NCBI GenBank assembly: GCA_903905475.1
Contig: CAIVGK010000264.1
Span: forward strand, 1-33,564
Reading direction: 5' to 3'
Source: an uncultured Burkholderiales bacterium
Lineage (GTDB): Bacteria; Pseudomonadota; Gammaproteobacteria; Burkholderiales; Burkholderiaceae_C
DNA: 33,564 nt
The position numbers and the translations under genes were made by a program. Every line of letters begins with the position of its first letter. Within the stretch, counting starts at the first letter, position 1. The notes below the pieces were generated by a model. It worked only from the letters and a program-made list of their open reading frames with translations. It did no database searches and was not told where the DNA came from. Positions 12,917-20,877 of this stretch are shown here, one piece after another.

Positions 12917-15232
12917 GTGGCCGCTCAGTTCGACATTGCCCGCGTGGCGCGGGCGGCCCTGTCGTCGGCGCCGCAACTGCTCGCCACCTGGTTGCCCGGC
13001 GGGCGCGTCGTCGGGGGCGAGTACAAGGCCAAGAACCCGACACGCGATGACCGCAAGGCCGGCAGCTTTTCAGTGTCGATCGCCACTGGCCAGTGGGCCG
13101 ACTTTGCGACCGACGACCGAGGCGGTGACCTGGTGTCACTGGCGGCGTACCTGCGCGGCGTCACGCAACTGCAGGCCGCCCGTGCGCTGGCCGACGAGCT
13201 GGGGGTCATCGATGCGCCGGTGAGCGCCGCGCCTGCACCGAAGGCCCGCACCGAGTGGGTGCCGATCGTCCCGGTGCCGCACGATGCGGGAGCCTGGCCA
13301 GTCGCGCATCCAGTCAGGGGAAGGCCGAGCCAGTCGTGGTGTTACCAGTCGGTCACGGGCGAAACCCTTGGGTTCGTCTACCGCTTCGAGACTTCAACCG
13401 GCGGCAAGGAAATCCTGCCGTTGGTGTATGCCAAGCGCCCGGGAGGCGCCAGGGCGTGGCGCTGGATGCAGTGGACGCAGCCGCGGCCCATCTACGGCCA
13501 GCAGCGCCTGGTCGACGGCCTGCCGGTCCTGATCGTCGAGGGCGAGAAGTGCGCCGACGCAGCGCACGCAATGCTGGCCGGCCAGTGGGCCTGCGTCTCA
13601 TGGCCGGGCGGTGGCAAGGCGGTCGGCAAGGTCGACTGGTCTTTGCTGGCCGGGCGGCGCGTGCTGATCTGGCCCGACTGTGACGCTCAGACGGACGGGG
13701 AGGGCGCCATGCTGCCCGAGGCCCGCCAGCCCGGCGTCGTCGCAGCAGAGGCCATTGCCACCACGCTGGTGGGGATCGGTTGCGATGTGCGCGTCGTCTC
13801 GATCCCTGCGCCCGGTGCCGCCGCGCCTGGCTGGGATGTGGCCGACGCCATCGAGGGCGGTTGCTCGCACGCCGGCCTGGTGGCCATGCTGGCAGTGACA
13901 CGGGCCCCGGCCTGCACGCCTGCGCAGCCTGCACCGGGCAAGGCCGCAGCGCCGGCGCGCCCTGCTGCTGCGCTGGCCGGCGACTGGGGCGATCGACTGC
14001 TCAGGCGAAAGGGTGAGGTCGACCCTTGTCTGGCCAACCTCGTGATCATCCTGGGCAACGACCCGGCCTGGTCGGGCGTGCTGGGCTTTGACCTCTTCTC
14101 GATGCGCATCACCAAACGCCTGCCCGTGCCCGGCCACCCGGCCGAGGCGGTCGGGGAGTGGACCGACGCCGACACCAGCGCGGTGAGGATCTGGCTGACA
14201 ACCGAGTATCGAGTGGTGGCCGGGCCGCAGGATGTCGATGCGGCGATCGAAGTGGTCGCCCGCGCCAGGGAGTACCACCCGGTGCGCGAGCAGCTCGATG
14301 CGATTGCCTGGGACGGCGTGGCGCGACTGGATGGCTGGCTGGCCGACTACCTCGGCGCCGATGACTCCGAGTACACGCGCAGGGTTGCCCGATGGTTCCT
14401 GATCGCGATGATCGCCCGGGTGCGCAGGCCGGGCATCAAGTTTGACTATTGCCTGGTGATCGAAGGGTCGCAGGGCCTGCGCAAGTCGTCGGCGCTTCGG
14501 GTGCTGGCTGGCGAGCATTTCAGCGACACCGAGCTGGACCTGGCCAACAAGGACGCGATGAGCGCGATCCGGGGTAAGTGGCTGCATGAGTTTGCCGAAA
14601 TGGGCAGCTTGGCCCGTGCCGAGAACACCCGGCAGAAGTCCTTTTTGTCCCGCCAGGTCGATGAGTTCCGCCCGACCTATGCTCGCCGAGAGATCCGCTG
14701 CCCGCGACAGCTGGTGTTTGCGGGCACCACCAACGACTGGATGTGGAACAAGGACGCCACCGGTGGGCGCCGGTTCTGGCCGGTCGAGGTGCGCCGCGAG
14801 ATCGACACCGACGGCCTGGCGTTGGTTCGCGACCAGCTGCTTGCCGAGGCCGACGCCCGCTACCAGGCCGGCGAGCGGTACTGGCCAACGGCCGACGAGC
14901 AGCGCCGCCTCTTCGACCCCGAGCAGCTGCAGCGTGAGGCTGAGGATGGGCTGTTCGACCAGCTCCACGACTGGATCGAGCAGTTGACCCGCCCTGAATT
15001 CACCATGGGCGACGTGATGACCGAGGCCCTGCGGCTTGACGCCGGGCGCATCACGCGCGACATCACCACCCGGGTCGGCACCATGCTGAAGAAGCTGGGT
15101 TGCGGGCGGCGAGAGAAGCGGAATGGGGTCAGCCGGTTCGTCTACACGCTGCCCGACTGGGCCGCCTACACGCGGGCCGAGGCGGCTCGGGTCATCGACG
15201 GGGGCGAGCATGCGTCATCACTGCCCATCTGA
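12917..15232 (+). CDS. Primase-helicase: Toprim and VapE-type ATPase (771 aa)
   Basis: Start GTG 12917 is chosen because it lies just after the previous stop; the frame is open upstream only inside that gene. Residues about 1-85 (YKAKNPTRDDRKAGSFSVS, GQWADFATDDRGGDLVSLA) form a zinc-ribbon-like/primase N-terminal region lacking clear CHC2 cysteines. A Toprim fold follows: Glu208 in VEGEKCAD and Asp254/Asp256 in WPDCDA, then GWDVADA. The C-terminal half is a VapE/VirE-type ATPase (PF05272 type): Walker A at about 517-524 (GSQGLRKS), Walker B in WLHEFAEMG, and GTTNDWMWNKDATGGRRFWPV further on. It should prime and unwind phage DNA for replication. It is followed by the iteron region at 15254-15522, which may be its origin. 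Confidence 0.88.
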   Translation: MAAQFDIARVARAALSSAPQLLATWLPGGRVVGGEYKAKNPTRDDRKAGSFSVSIATGQWADFATDDRGGDLVSLAAYLRGVTQLQAARALADELGVIDAPVSAAPAPKARTEWVPIVPVPHDAGAWPVAHPVRGRPSQSWCYQSVTGETLGFVYRFETSTGGKEILPLVYAKRPGGARAWRWMQWTQPRPIYGQQRLVDGLPVLIVEGEKCADAAHAMLAGQWACVSWPGGGKAVGKVDWSLLAGRRVLIWPDCDAQTDGEGAMLPEARQPGVVAAEAIATTLVGIGCDVRVVSIPAPGAAAPGWDVADAIEGGCSHAGLVAMLAVTRAPACTPAQPAPGKAAAPARPAAALAGDWGDRLLRRKGEVDPCLANLVIILGNDPAWSGVLGFDLFSMRITKRLPVPGHPAEAVGEWTDADTSAVRIWLTTEYRVVAGPQDVDAAIEVVARAREYHPVREQLDAIAWDGVARLDGWLADYLGADDSEYTRRVARWFLIAMIARVRRPGIKFDYCLVIEGSQGLRKSSALRVLAGEHFSDTELDLANKDAMSAIRGKWLHEFAEMGSLARAENTRQKSFLSRQVDEFRPTYARREIRCPRQLVFAGTTNDWMWNKDATGGRRFWPVEVRREIDTDGLALVRDQLLAEADARYQAGERYWPTADEQRRLFDPEQLQREAEDGLFDQLHDWIEQLTRPEFTMGDVMTEALRLDAGRITRDITTRVGTMLKKLGCGRREKRNGVSRFVYTLPDWAAYTRAEAARVIDGGEHASSLPI

Positions 15233-15315
15233 GCGCTCGATGCTGGCCGGGGGTTCCATACCTTCCATACCTGCCATCCGAGGTATGGAAGGCCAAGACC
15301 CGCGCCAGCATTGGG

Positions 15316-15451
15316 TCTTCCATACCTTCCATACCTTCCATACCTCTTTCCAAACTCTACACACGCACGCACGCGCACACACACCCGCGCGCGTGCGCGC
15401 CCGCCCGCATGTTTTCATTTTAGGTATGGAAGGTATGGAAGGTATGGAAGA
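15316..15451. repeat. 30-bp perfect inverted repeat with 76-bp spacer
   Basis: Arms 15316-15345 and 15422-15451 are exact reverse complements, each made of three 9-base units plus flanking bases. The spacer contains the alternating ACACGC/CGCGCG tract. A cruciform or long hairpin is possible. Confidence 0.85.
15358..15400. other. Alternating purine-pyrimidine tract (Z-DNA-like)
   Basis: Bases 15358-15384 alternate pyrimidine/purine without break (TACACACGCACG type) and 15386-15400 continue as CGCGCGCGTGCGC type. Such CG/CA repeats are the classic sequence able to adopt Z-DNA under negative supercoiling. The tract lies in the spacer of the 30-bp inverted repeat. Confidence 0.75.
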
Positions 15452-15541
15452 GCAAGCACTGGCGCGGCTCTCCGGGTTCCATACCTCGGCGGGTAGGTGT
15501 GGAAGGTGTGGCAGGTATGGAACCCCCGCCGGGCGCGCCCG

Positions 15542-15797
15542 ATGACCGCCGCCCGCCAGACGATGCCGGGCACCGCCGCGTTCATCGACCAGCTGCGCGA
15601 GGTGTTCGGCGCCGACCAGGTCGACCCGTCGATCCGCGCCGGCCTGCGTGGTGCGCCAAACCGCTTCCACGCCGTCGAGGCAGGCCTGGAGCTTGGGACA
15701 CCCTGCACCGCACCCGCCGATCGACTGTGCAGGCCTGTAGACCCGTTGGCGGTCGCTCCAGCAAAACACCCCCCCCCACCCCTTCGCGCAGGATTGA
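15542..15797 (+). CDS. Small conserved phage protein, stop lost by C9 tract
   Basis: ATG 15542 begins MTAARQTMPGTAAFIDQL, then REVFGADQVDPSIRAGLRGAP, NRFHAVEAGLELGTP. This pattern (A-F-I-x-Q-L-R-x-x-F-G, then I-R-A-G-x-x-G, then E-x-G-x-E-x-GTP) is one I recognise from small proteins of 70-90 residues near phage packaging genes. In the sequence as given the frame does not stop here but runs on to 16552. If the C run at 15769-15777 were eight instead of nine, the frame would end at TGA 15795-15797, just before the next gene's ATG. I therefore think this is a separate gene of about 84 codons whose stop is missed because of a one-base difference. Function unknown. Confidence 0.5.
15769..15777. 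repeat. C9 homopolymer that fuses two genes
   Basis: Nine C in a row. With eight C the upstream frame would end at TGA 15795-15797; with nine it stays in frame with the next gene. Either real slippage or an error. Confidence 0.75.
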
Positions 15798-15802
15798 AAG
15801 CC

Positions 15803-16552
15803 ATGCTCCAAATTTCTATGACGCAAGACCTCGAGCGCCTTCGCTCCGAGGTGGCCACGATTCATCGGGACCAGATCCCCTTCGCCACCGCGTTGGCGTT
15901 GACGCGTACCGCCGATGCCGCCCGGGCATCGATCAGGCAGGAGATGTCGCGCCGCTTCGATCGCCCGACTCCTTTTATCCTGGCGTCACTCTTCATCGAG
16001 CCGGCCACGAAGACCAAGCTCTCGGCGAACGTCTTCGTCAAGGACGTGAAGTTCAAGGCCGACAGCGGTGTGCGGATCGAGCCCGAGTTCGTGGGCGGGC
16101 GCCGCCGCTTCAAAGGATACGAGGCCTTGCTGCGGTCTATCGGCCTGCTGGCTGGCGACGAACAGGCGGTTCCCGGTGGCGGCGCAACGCTCGATCAGTA
16201 CGGCAACATCTCGCGAGCTGAGGTCAATCAGATACTCGCCTGGTTCCGCGCCCACCCCGAGGGTGGCACTCGAAAAAACCTGGACGATAAATCCCGTGAC
16301 CGCATGACCAAGGGCACCAAGAAACGCTACGGTCAGCGCTACTACTACCAGGCGACCGGGCGCGGCCGGGGCGTGTACAAGGCCGTCAGCACGGGGTGGG
16401 GAACCGCGATCAAACCGATGCTGATGTTCGTGCGCAGACCTCGCTATCAGCGCCGAATCAACATGCCCGAGGTAATCCGGGGCGTGACTGCCGCGCAGTT
16501 CCCGTCCTGGTTCCGCGATGCGATGCAGCAGGCCACCAGCACCCGCCCGTAA
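15803..16552 (+). CDS. Conserved phage protein before terminase (249 aa)
   Basis: ATG 15803 has AGGA (15790-15793) nine bases upstream, and homologous proteins, as I remember them, start with this kind of sequence (MLQISMTQDLERL). The frame is also open upstream, so a 336-residue fusion from 15542 is the literal reading. The protein has IPFATALALTRTADAARASI and FDRPTPFILASLFIEPATK near residues 25-70, VFVKD, FVGGRRRFKGYEALL and LDQYGNISRAEVNQIL, a pattern seen in phage proteins encoded near terminases and sometimes labelled minor tail or virion proteins. Residue 190 onward is basic (KGTKKRYGQRYYYQ). The exact role is unknown. Its stop lies inside a 21-base tandem repeat. Confidence 0.65.
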   Translation: MLQISMTQDLERLRSEVATIHRDQIPFATALALTRTADAARASIRQEMSRRFDRPTPFILASLFIEPATKTKLSANVFVKDVKFKADSGVRIEPEFVGGRRRFKGYEALLRSIGLLAGDEQAVPGGGATLDQYGNISRAEVNQILAWFRAHPEGGTRKNLDDKSRDRMTKGTKKRYGQRYYYQATGRGRGVYKAVSTGWGTAIKPMLMFVRRPRYQRRINMPEVIRGVTAAQFPSWFRDAMQQATSTRP

Positions 16553-16582
16553 CCCGCCCACACCCGCCCGTAACCCGCCCAC
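16541..16582. repeat. Two 21-bp tandem repeats across the gene end
   Basis: 16541-16561 and 16562-16582 are identical (ACCCGCCCGTAACCCGC then CCAC). The first copy contains the stop codon TAA 16550-16552 of the preceding gene. The block lies in the intergenic region before terS, where cos-type sites lie in lambda-like phages. Confidence 0.85.
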
Positions 16583-16641
16583 ACCCCCGGGAAAAGGTAC
16601 TCCCCAGCACCCCAAACCGCGGGTAATTCGAACCCCCCGCT

Positions 16642-16673
16642 TTCGCTAGTGATTAGGAAATCTGTTATACAAT
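16642..16673 (+). promoter_or_regulatory. Candidate late promoter before terS
   Basis: The AT-richer stretch before the terminase genes has a good -10-like TACAAT (16668-16673) or TATACA (16666-16671), 40-45 bases before the TerS start. The -35 is poor (TTCGCT at 16642-16647), so an activator may be needed. It would serve the packaging and morphogenesis block. Confidence 0.35.
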
Positions 16674-16713
16674 ACGACAATCGGTAATCAGCAATCGATA
16701 GGCAACATCAATC

Positions 16714-17253
16714 GTGACGCAACTGGAAATCGCCGCCGCTCTCGATCTTTCGCCTGCGGTGATCTGCCGGTTGGTCAAGCGCGGGATGCCGACCGACTGC
16801 CCGGCGTCCGCCGAACAGTGGCGCCGCCAGAACGTGCGCGCCCGAGTGCGCGTCGAGCGCGCCGCTGCTGAAATCGAGCCCGAGCCGTCCGCCGTCTTTG
16901 CGCCAGCGCCCTCGTTCATTGCCCCGCCGCCAGCGCCACCTTCTCCCGCTCGCCCGTATACCGACACCCCGCCGGCCGCCTGCAGCTACCAGGAGGCCCG
17001 GCGCCGCGATGCGGTGGCCTCGGCCGAGATCCGAGAGCTCGAGGTCGCCGAGCTGCGCGGTGACCTGGTGCGCCGCGCCGCCGTAGTTGCCGCGCTTGGC
17101 CGCCGGGTCGCCAGCCTGCGCGAGGCGCTGCTGCAGATGCCCGCCCGACTGGTGCCGCAGCTGGCCGCGACGACAGACCCGATCGAGATGGACCAGCTCC
17201 TTCGCGAAGAGGTGACCCGCGCGCTTGAACAGGTGTCGGCCGCCAGTGTTTGA
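16714..17253 (+). CDS. Terminase small subunit (179 aa)
   Basis: The gene directly precedes and overlaps the terminase large subunit. Its start is GTG 16714. Residues about 2-30 (QLEIAAALDLSPAVICRLVKRGMP) form a helix-turn-helix that binds the packaging site, as in lambda Nu1-type proteins. A Pro-rich linker follows (SFIAPPPAPPSPARPY), then a helical C-terminal part (IRELEVAELRGDLVRRAAVV, RRVASLREALLQMP) that should assemble the oligomer and contact TerL, resembling DUF1441-like small subunits. It should recognise the phage cos region, probably upstream of this gene. Confidence 0.8.
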   Translation: MTQLEIAAALDLSPAVICRLVKRGMPTDCPASAEQWRRQNVRARVRVERAAAEIEPEPSAVFAPAPSFIAPPPAPPSPARPYTDTPPAACSYQEARRRDAVASAEIRELEVAELRGDLVRRAAVVAALGRRVASLREALLQMPARLVPQLAATTDPIEMDQLLREEVTRALEQVSAASV

Positions 17254-19234
17254 TGACGCCCAGCTCGTGGATGCGGACGACCTGGTCGCTTCGCTGCTGC
17301 GCCAGTTCCTGGCACCCCCGCCGCTCTACAGCGTCACGACCTGGTCCGAACGCCACCGCATCCTGTCGGGCAAGGACAGCGCCGAGCCGGGCCCGTATCG
17401 GGTCGCCCGCACGCCCTACGCCTGCGAGCCGATGGATTGCCTGGGCCAGCAGAGCCAGGTCACCGACGTGGTCCTGATGTGGGGCGCCCAGACGTCCAAG
17501 ACGACAATCGGCTCGAACTGGCTGGGCTACCTGATCGACACCAACCCGGGCCCGATCATGATCGTGCAGCCCACGATCGACATGGCCAAGCGGTACAGCC
17601 GCCAGCGCCTGGCGCCGATGATCGAAGAGTCGCCCGCCCTGCGGGTGAAGGTTCACGAAAACCGCTCCCGCGATGAGGCGAACACGACGCTGCTCAAAGA
17701 GTTTGCCGGCGGATTCATGGCGGTCGCCGGCGCCAACTCTGCCGCTGGCCTGCGCTCGATGCCGGTGCGCGATCTGTTCATGGACGAGATCGACGGCTAC
17801 CCGCTGGACGTCGATGGCGAGGGCGACCCGATCAAGCTGGCCGAGGCGCGCCAGTCGACGTTCGCGGGCTGCAAACGCCTGCTCACCTCCACACCGACCA
17901 CGCGCGACTTCTCGCGCATCGAGTCCAGGTTCCTGGCCTCCGATCGGTGCTACTTCGAGGTCCCTTGCCCGCACTGCGGCGAGCACCAGGCGCTGAGCTG
18001 GGGCGCTGACGCGGCGCACGGGATCAAGTGGGACCGCGACCCGGACGGCGCACCTCTGCCGGAATCGGTGCGCTATGTCTGCCGCCATTGCGGCGCCGAG
18101 ATCGGCGAGTACCACAAGCCCGCGATGCTGGCCGCCGGCCGGTGGGTGGCGCAGATGCCGGGCGCCGCCGGCGGGCGCGTGCGAGGCTTTCACCTGAGCT
18201 CGCTCTACAGCCCGCTCGGGTGGCTGAGCTGGTCGACGCTGGTCGTCGAGTGGCACGCTGCGATGACGGCCGCCCGGTCGGGTGACGTCAGCCTGCTGAG
18301 GGTGTTCGTCAACACGAGGTTGGCCGAGACGTTCGAGGAACAGGGCGACCGGGCCGATCAGCACGCGCTGGCCAAACGCGCAGAGGACATCCCGGTCGGG
18401 GTCGTGACCTGGGGCCACTTTGTGGCCACCGTCGGCGTGGACGTCCAGGGCGACCGCATCGAGGCCTATTGCTGGGCGTGGGGCCGCGGGCTGGAGCGCC
18501 AGCTGGTCGAGCGCGCGGTCTTCTTCGGCGACCCTTCGGCATCCGAGGCCGACCCGTCCAGCTGCTGGTCGGCGCTCACGACCTGGCGCCGCTCGGGCTT
18601 CACGCACGCGAGCGGCAAGTCGGTGCCGGTGCTGGCCGTCTTCATCGACTCGGGCGGCCACCACACGCAGAGCGTCTACGCCTACGCGCGGGCCCACCAG
18701 TCGGCGCACGTGTACGCGGTCAAGGGCAGCTCGGTCGGCGGCCGGGCCGTGCTGGGCAAGCCCTCTGATCAGGACATCAACTGGCGAGGCACGAAAATCA
18801 AGGGCGGCGTGAAACTCTGGCTGATCGGCACCGACACCGCGAAGGCCGAGATCTACGGCCGACTTCGGACTGCCGAACCAGGCCCGGGCTACGTCCACCT
18901 GTCCAAGCATCTCGCCCCCGAGATATTCGAGCAGCTGACCGCCGAGCGCCTGGTCACCCGGTACAGCCGCGGCCACCCGAAACTCGAATGGGTCAAGCCG
19001 CCCGGCAAGCGCAACGAGGCGCTCGACTGCGCGGTCTACGCGCTGGCCGCCGCGCATTTCGTGGGCCTCGATCGGTGGAAAGAGAACGACTGGCGGCGCT
19101 GGCAGGGGAGGGTGGAAGAGCGAGACCTGCTCGACCTGCCGCCTCCCGCGGCGCCAGCGCCGGCGACCGTGCTTGCCGATGCCGAGCCGGCAGCAAAAGC
19201 CCCCGGGAAATACGCGATCAGGTACCGACGATGA
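17246..19234 (+). CDS. Terminase large subunit, lambda GpA type (662 aa)
   Basis: GTG 17246 overlaps the TerS stop; TTG 17225 is an alternative seven codons upstream. The ATPase region has the GpA-type P-loop variant near residues 80-87 (GAQTSKTT), and FMDEID at about 178-183 as Walker B with catalytic Glu. PTIDMAKRYSRQRLAPM and LLTSTPTTRDFSRIES follow the family closely. Two CxxC pairs (CPHC and CRHC) form the zinc ribbon of GpA-type terminases. The C-terminal nuclease domain begins about VGVDVQGDRIEAY and includes IDSGGHHTQSVY. It should cut concatemers at cos sites and drive DNA into proheads. A large, well-conserved full-length member of the family. Confidence 0.95.
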   Translation: MFDDAQLVDADDLVASLLRQFLAPPPLYSVTTWSERHRILSGKDSAEPGPYRVARTPYACEPMDCLGQQSQVTDVVLMWGAQTSKTTIGSNWLGYLIDTNPGPIMIVQPTIDMAKRYSRQRLAPMIEESPALRVKVHENRSRDEANTTLLKEFAGGFMAVAGANSAAGLRSMPVRDLFMDEIDGYPLDVDGEGDPIKLAEARQSTFAGCKRLLTSTPTTRDFSRIESRFLASDRCYFEVPCPHCGEHQALSWGADAAHGIKWDRDPDGAPLPESVRYVCRHCGAEIGEYHKPAMLAAGRWVAQMPGAAGGRVRGFHLSSLYSPLGWLSWSTLVVEWHAAMTAARSGDVSLLRVFVNTRLAETFEEQGDRADQHALAKRAEDIPVGVVTWGHFVATVGVDVQGDRIEAYCWAWGRGLERQLVERAVFFGDPSASEADPSSCWSALTTWRRSGFTHASGKSVPVLAVFIDSGGHHTQSVYAYARAHQSAHVYAVKGSSVGGRAVLGKPSDQDINWRGTKIKGGVKLWLIGTDTAKAEIYGRLRTAEPGPGYVHLSKHLAPEIFEQLTAERLVTRYSRGHPKLEWVKPPGKRNEALDCAVYALAAAHFVGLDRWKENDWRRWQGRVEERDLLDLPPPAAPAPATVLADAEPAAKAPGKYAIRYRR

Positions 19235-19497
19235 AAAACACCGACCTGCTTGACGAGATCTTTTCCGCCATCAGCACCCGCGCCGCGCTCGACCGAGAGT
19301 CGCTGCGGCCAGTCGAGCGCGAGATCCGCGCCCGCTGGGCAGGTGACCGGGCATACATCCGCGCCGATCAGTCGGTCGAGCGGACTCTGTCGATCCTGCG
19401 CGACCACGCCCAGGGCGATCGCCCTGCCGAGCTGGCCCGCCGCTACAAGGTATCGCGCCGCCAGGTGCAGCGCCTGGTGCGCTCCTCGAATGGCTGA
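19231..19497 (+). CDS. Small HTH protein, Mor-like (88 aa)
   Basis: ATG 19231 overlaps the TerL stop in ATGA. The first 55 residues are helical (LLDEIFSAISTRAALDRESL, REIRARWAGDRAYI); the C-terminal part (ILRDHAQGDRPAELARRYKVS, RRQVQRLV) is a clear helix-turn-helix similar to the C-terminal half of Mor/MuC-type activators. Its place after TerL suggests either late-gene activation or a small DNA-binding packaging factor. The weak -35 of the late promoter would fit an activator, but this is inference. Confidence 0.65.
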   Translation: MKNTDLLDEIFSAISTRAALDRESLRPVEREIRARWAGDRAYIRADQSVERTLSILRDHAQGDRPAELARRYKVSRRQVQRLVRSSNG

Positions 19498-19504
19498 CCC
19501 GGTC

Positions 19505-19536
19505 TGCGACGCCGTTTGCCTTTTTTTGTCGCACCC
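19505..19536 (+). repeat. 32-bp intergenic element, copy 1
   Basis: Begins TGCGAC and ends TTTGCC-T7-GTCGCACCC. Identical to 27143-27174 except four adjacent bases (GCCG against ACGC). The ends TGCGAC and GTCGCA are complementary, giving a 6-base stem around a T7-containing loop. It lies 68 bases before the start of the 19604 gene. Confidence 0.8.
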
Positions 19537-19603
19537 GCCCGAGTTATTTTGAGCCAGCCTAGACCGCCCCCTCGGGCGCGCCACCCTATCGCCCGGAGAA
19601 ACC

Positions 19604-19978
19604 ATGGCAGTCACCTACACCACCGCAGTCAAGAACGCCCGTCTCGACGCCGTCACTACCGCCATCGGCACCACCGGCGTCTTGGAAATCGGCACCTCCG
19701 CAATGGCCAGCATCCTGGCCACGATCGCGCTGGGCAACCCGGCCGCCGCTGCCGCCTCGGGCGGGGTGCTGACCCTGTCGGGCTTTCCGCGCAGCGACAC
19801 CTCGGCGGATAACACCGGCACCGCAGCCGCGGCGCGGATTCGCACGGCCAGCGGCGGCACCGACATCGTGACCGGCCTGACGGTCGGGCTGTCCGGGTCG
19901 GACATCAACCTGGACAGCTTGAGCATCACCACCGGCCAGACGGTCACTCTCAACTCGGCGACCATCACCCATGCCTGA
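19604..19978 (+). CDS. Putative virion structural protein, cassette gene 1 (124 aa)
   Basis: ATG 19604 follows GGAGAA at 19595-19600. The protein is Thr/Ala/Gly-rich with beta-type strands (VLEIGTSAMASILATIAL, GGVLTLSGFP, TDIVTGLTVGLSGSDI, LDSLSITTGQTVTLNS). It looks like a small beta-sandwich virion protein of the sort placed beside fibre or decoration proteins. It opens an eight-gene cassette lying between TerL and the head-joining gene, where lambda-like phages usually have nothing. No exact family can be named. Confidence 0.6.
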   Translation: MAVTYTTAVKNARLDAVTTAIGTTGVLEIGTSAMASILATIALGNPAAAAASGGVLTLSGFPRSDTSADNTGTAAAARIRTASGGTDIVTGLTVGLSGSDINLDSLSITTGQTVTLNSATITHA

Positions 19979-20417
19979 TCTGCTCGCAGAAATCCAAACC
20001 CGCGCCGCTGCAGACCCTGCATTCGCTGCCGCGCTCGCGGCGGGCGATCACACCGCCTGCGCTGCCGCCCTGTCCGTCGGCCGTACCCGCCTGCGCTCCA
20101 CCCTGCTGACTGAGCGCGGTGTGATGGCGTGCCTCGGTGTCGTTGATGGCGAGGCCGCACTGTCTGCCCTCGAAGCCTTTGCGGCCGCCCCTGCATCCGG
20201 CCCGCTTGCCGCACAGCACGCAGGCATTGCCCGCATGGTCGGCTGGCTGCGCGGCGCAGGCATCGACATTGGTGACCCGCTGGCGCAGCAACTGCTCGAC
20301 GTTCTCGCCGCAGTCGGCGTCCTCGCGCCTGCGTCGGCGGCGAATATCAAAGCGCTGGCGCAGACTCCCGCGCCCGTCGGTGCATCCGAGATAAGCGAGG
20401 CGCTCCGTGGCCAATGA
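19971..20417 (+). CDS. Unknown helical protein, cassette gene 2 (148 aa)
   Basis: ATG 19971 overlaps the previous gene by 8 bases. The protein is Ala-rich and helical (LAEIQTRAAADPAFAAAL, ALSALEAFAAAPASG, LAQQLLDVLAAVGVLA) with a C-terminal ANIKALAQTPAPVGASEI motif. It might be a chaperone or assembly factor for the neighbouring beta-rich proteins; the sequence gives no further clue. It overlaps the next GTG by 11 bases. Confidence 0.6.
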   Translation: MPDLLAEIQTRAAADPAFAAALAAGDHTACAAALSVGRTRLRSTLLTERGVMACLGVVDGEAALSALEAFAAAPASGPLAAQHAGIARMVGWLRGAGIDIGDPLAQQLLDVLAAVGVLAPASAANIKALAQTPAPVGASEISEALRGQ

Positions 20418-20877
20418 ATCAGTCTTCAAATACGGCACCGCGAAAACGCTGGCCAATGCGAACGGCGCGGCGATCACGAACAACCAACTGAGCGCGGCGG
20501 CCGGGACGTTGTACTCGCAGACGGACACGCTTGATTATCCGGATGCGGTGTTCGTGTGGGCTGGTGCAACCGGCAGTTCATTCGGCGGCACGCCTACTGC
20601 CGGCTCGACGCTTGATCTGTTCATTCGCCCGCTCGACATCAACGGCACGACCGACCAGCCTGCGCCGGAGACCGGTTCGCTGACCGACGCCTACAAAGGG
20701 CAGTACATCGGTTCGTTCGTTTTGAAAGCATCGTCCGCAGCCGGCAACACGTACCGTTGCGTCGGGTATGACATTCCCCGTGCGGGCGAAGCTTACGTCT
20801 TCAACAACGCGACAGGGCAGTCCGTAACCGCGAACTGGACGCTAATCATGACGCCTCGGACGGTTGGACCGGCCTGA
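20407..20877 (+). CDS. Putative virion structural protein, cassette gene 3 (156 aa)
   Basis: GTG 20407 follows GAGG at 20398-20401. The product has beta-strands and Gly/Thr loops (YGTAKTLANANGAAITNN, TAGSTLDLFIRPLDIN, YIGSFVLKASSAAGN, SVTANWTLIMTPR), a pattern seen in small phage structural proteins encoded beside LamG-like proteins. Its stop shares a base with the next ATG (TGATG). Confidence 0.6.
   Translation: MANESVFKYGTAKTLANANGAAITNNQLSAAAGTLYSQTDTLDYPDAVFVWAGATGSSFGGTPTAGSTLDLFIRPLDINGTTDQPAPETGSLTDAYKGQYIGSFVLKASSAAGNTYRCVGYDIPRAGEAYVFNNATGQSVTANWTLIMTPRTVGPA

Larger units (their letters stand above)
15254..15522. repeat. Iteron/inverted-repeat array of 9-bp GGTATGGAA units
   Basis: The 309-base gap after the primase-helicase holds no convincing gene. 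It contains TTCCATACC at 15254-15262, 15263-15271, 15318-15326, 15327-15335, 15336-15344 and 15477-15485, and its complement GGTATGGAA at 15282-15290, 15423-15431, 15432-15440, 15441-15449 and 15514-15522, plus GGTGTGGAA (15496-15504) and GGTGTGGCA (15505-15513). The copies form nested inverted pairs around an alternating purine-pyrimidine tract. Candidate replication origin, protein-binding control region or transcript-folding element. Confidence 0.85.

Noticed and set aside
15241-15541. CRISPR array
   Set aside because: The repeated unit is only 9 bases, often directly adjacent and in both orientations, without regular spacers or cas genes.
15123-15545. Open frames through the iteron region giving HTFHTF- or GMEGME-type peptides
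   Set aside because: They are translations of the 9-base DNA repeats on both strands with no start signal or family; the repeats explain them better as DNA elements.
16916-19057. Minus-strand frame of 713 codons opposite the terminase large subunit
   Set aside because: The plus strand has clear terminase motifs; the minus frame has no recognisable domain.
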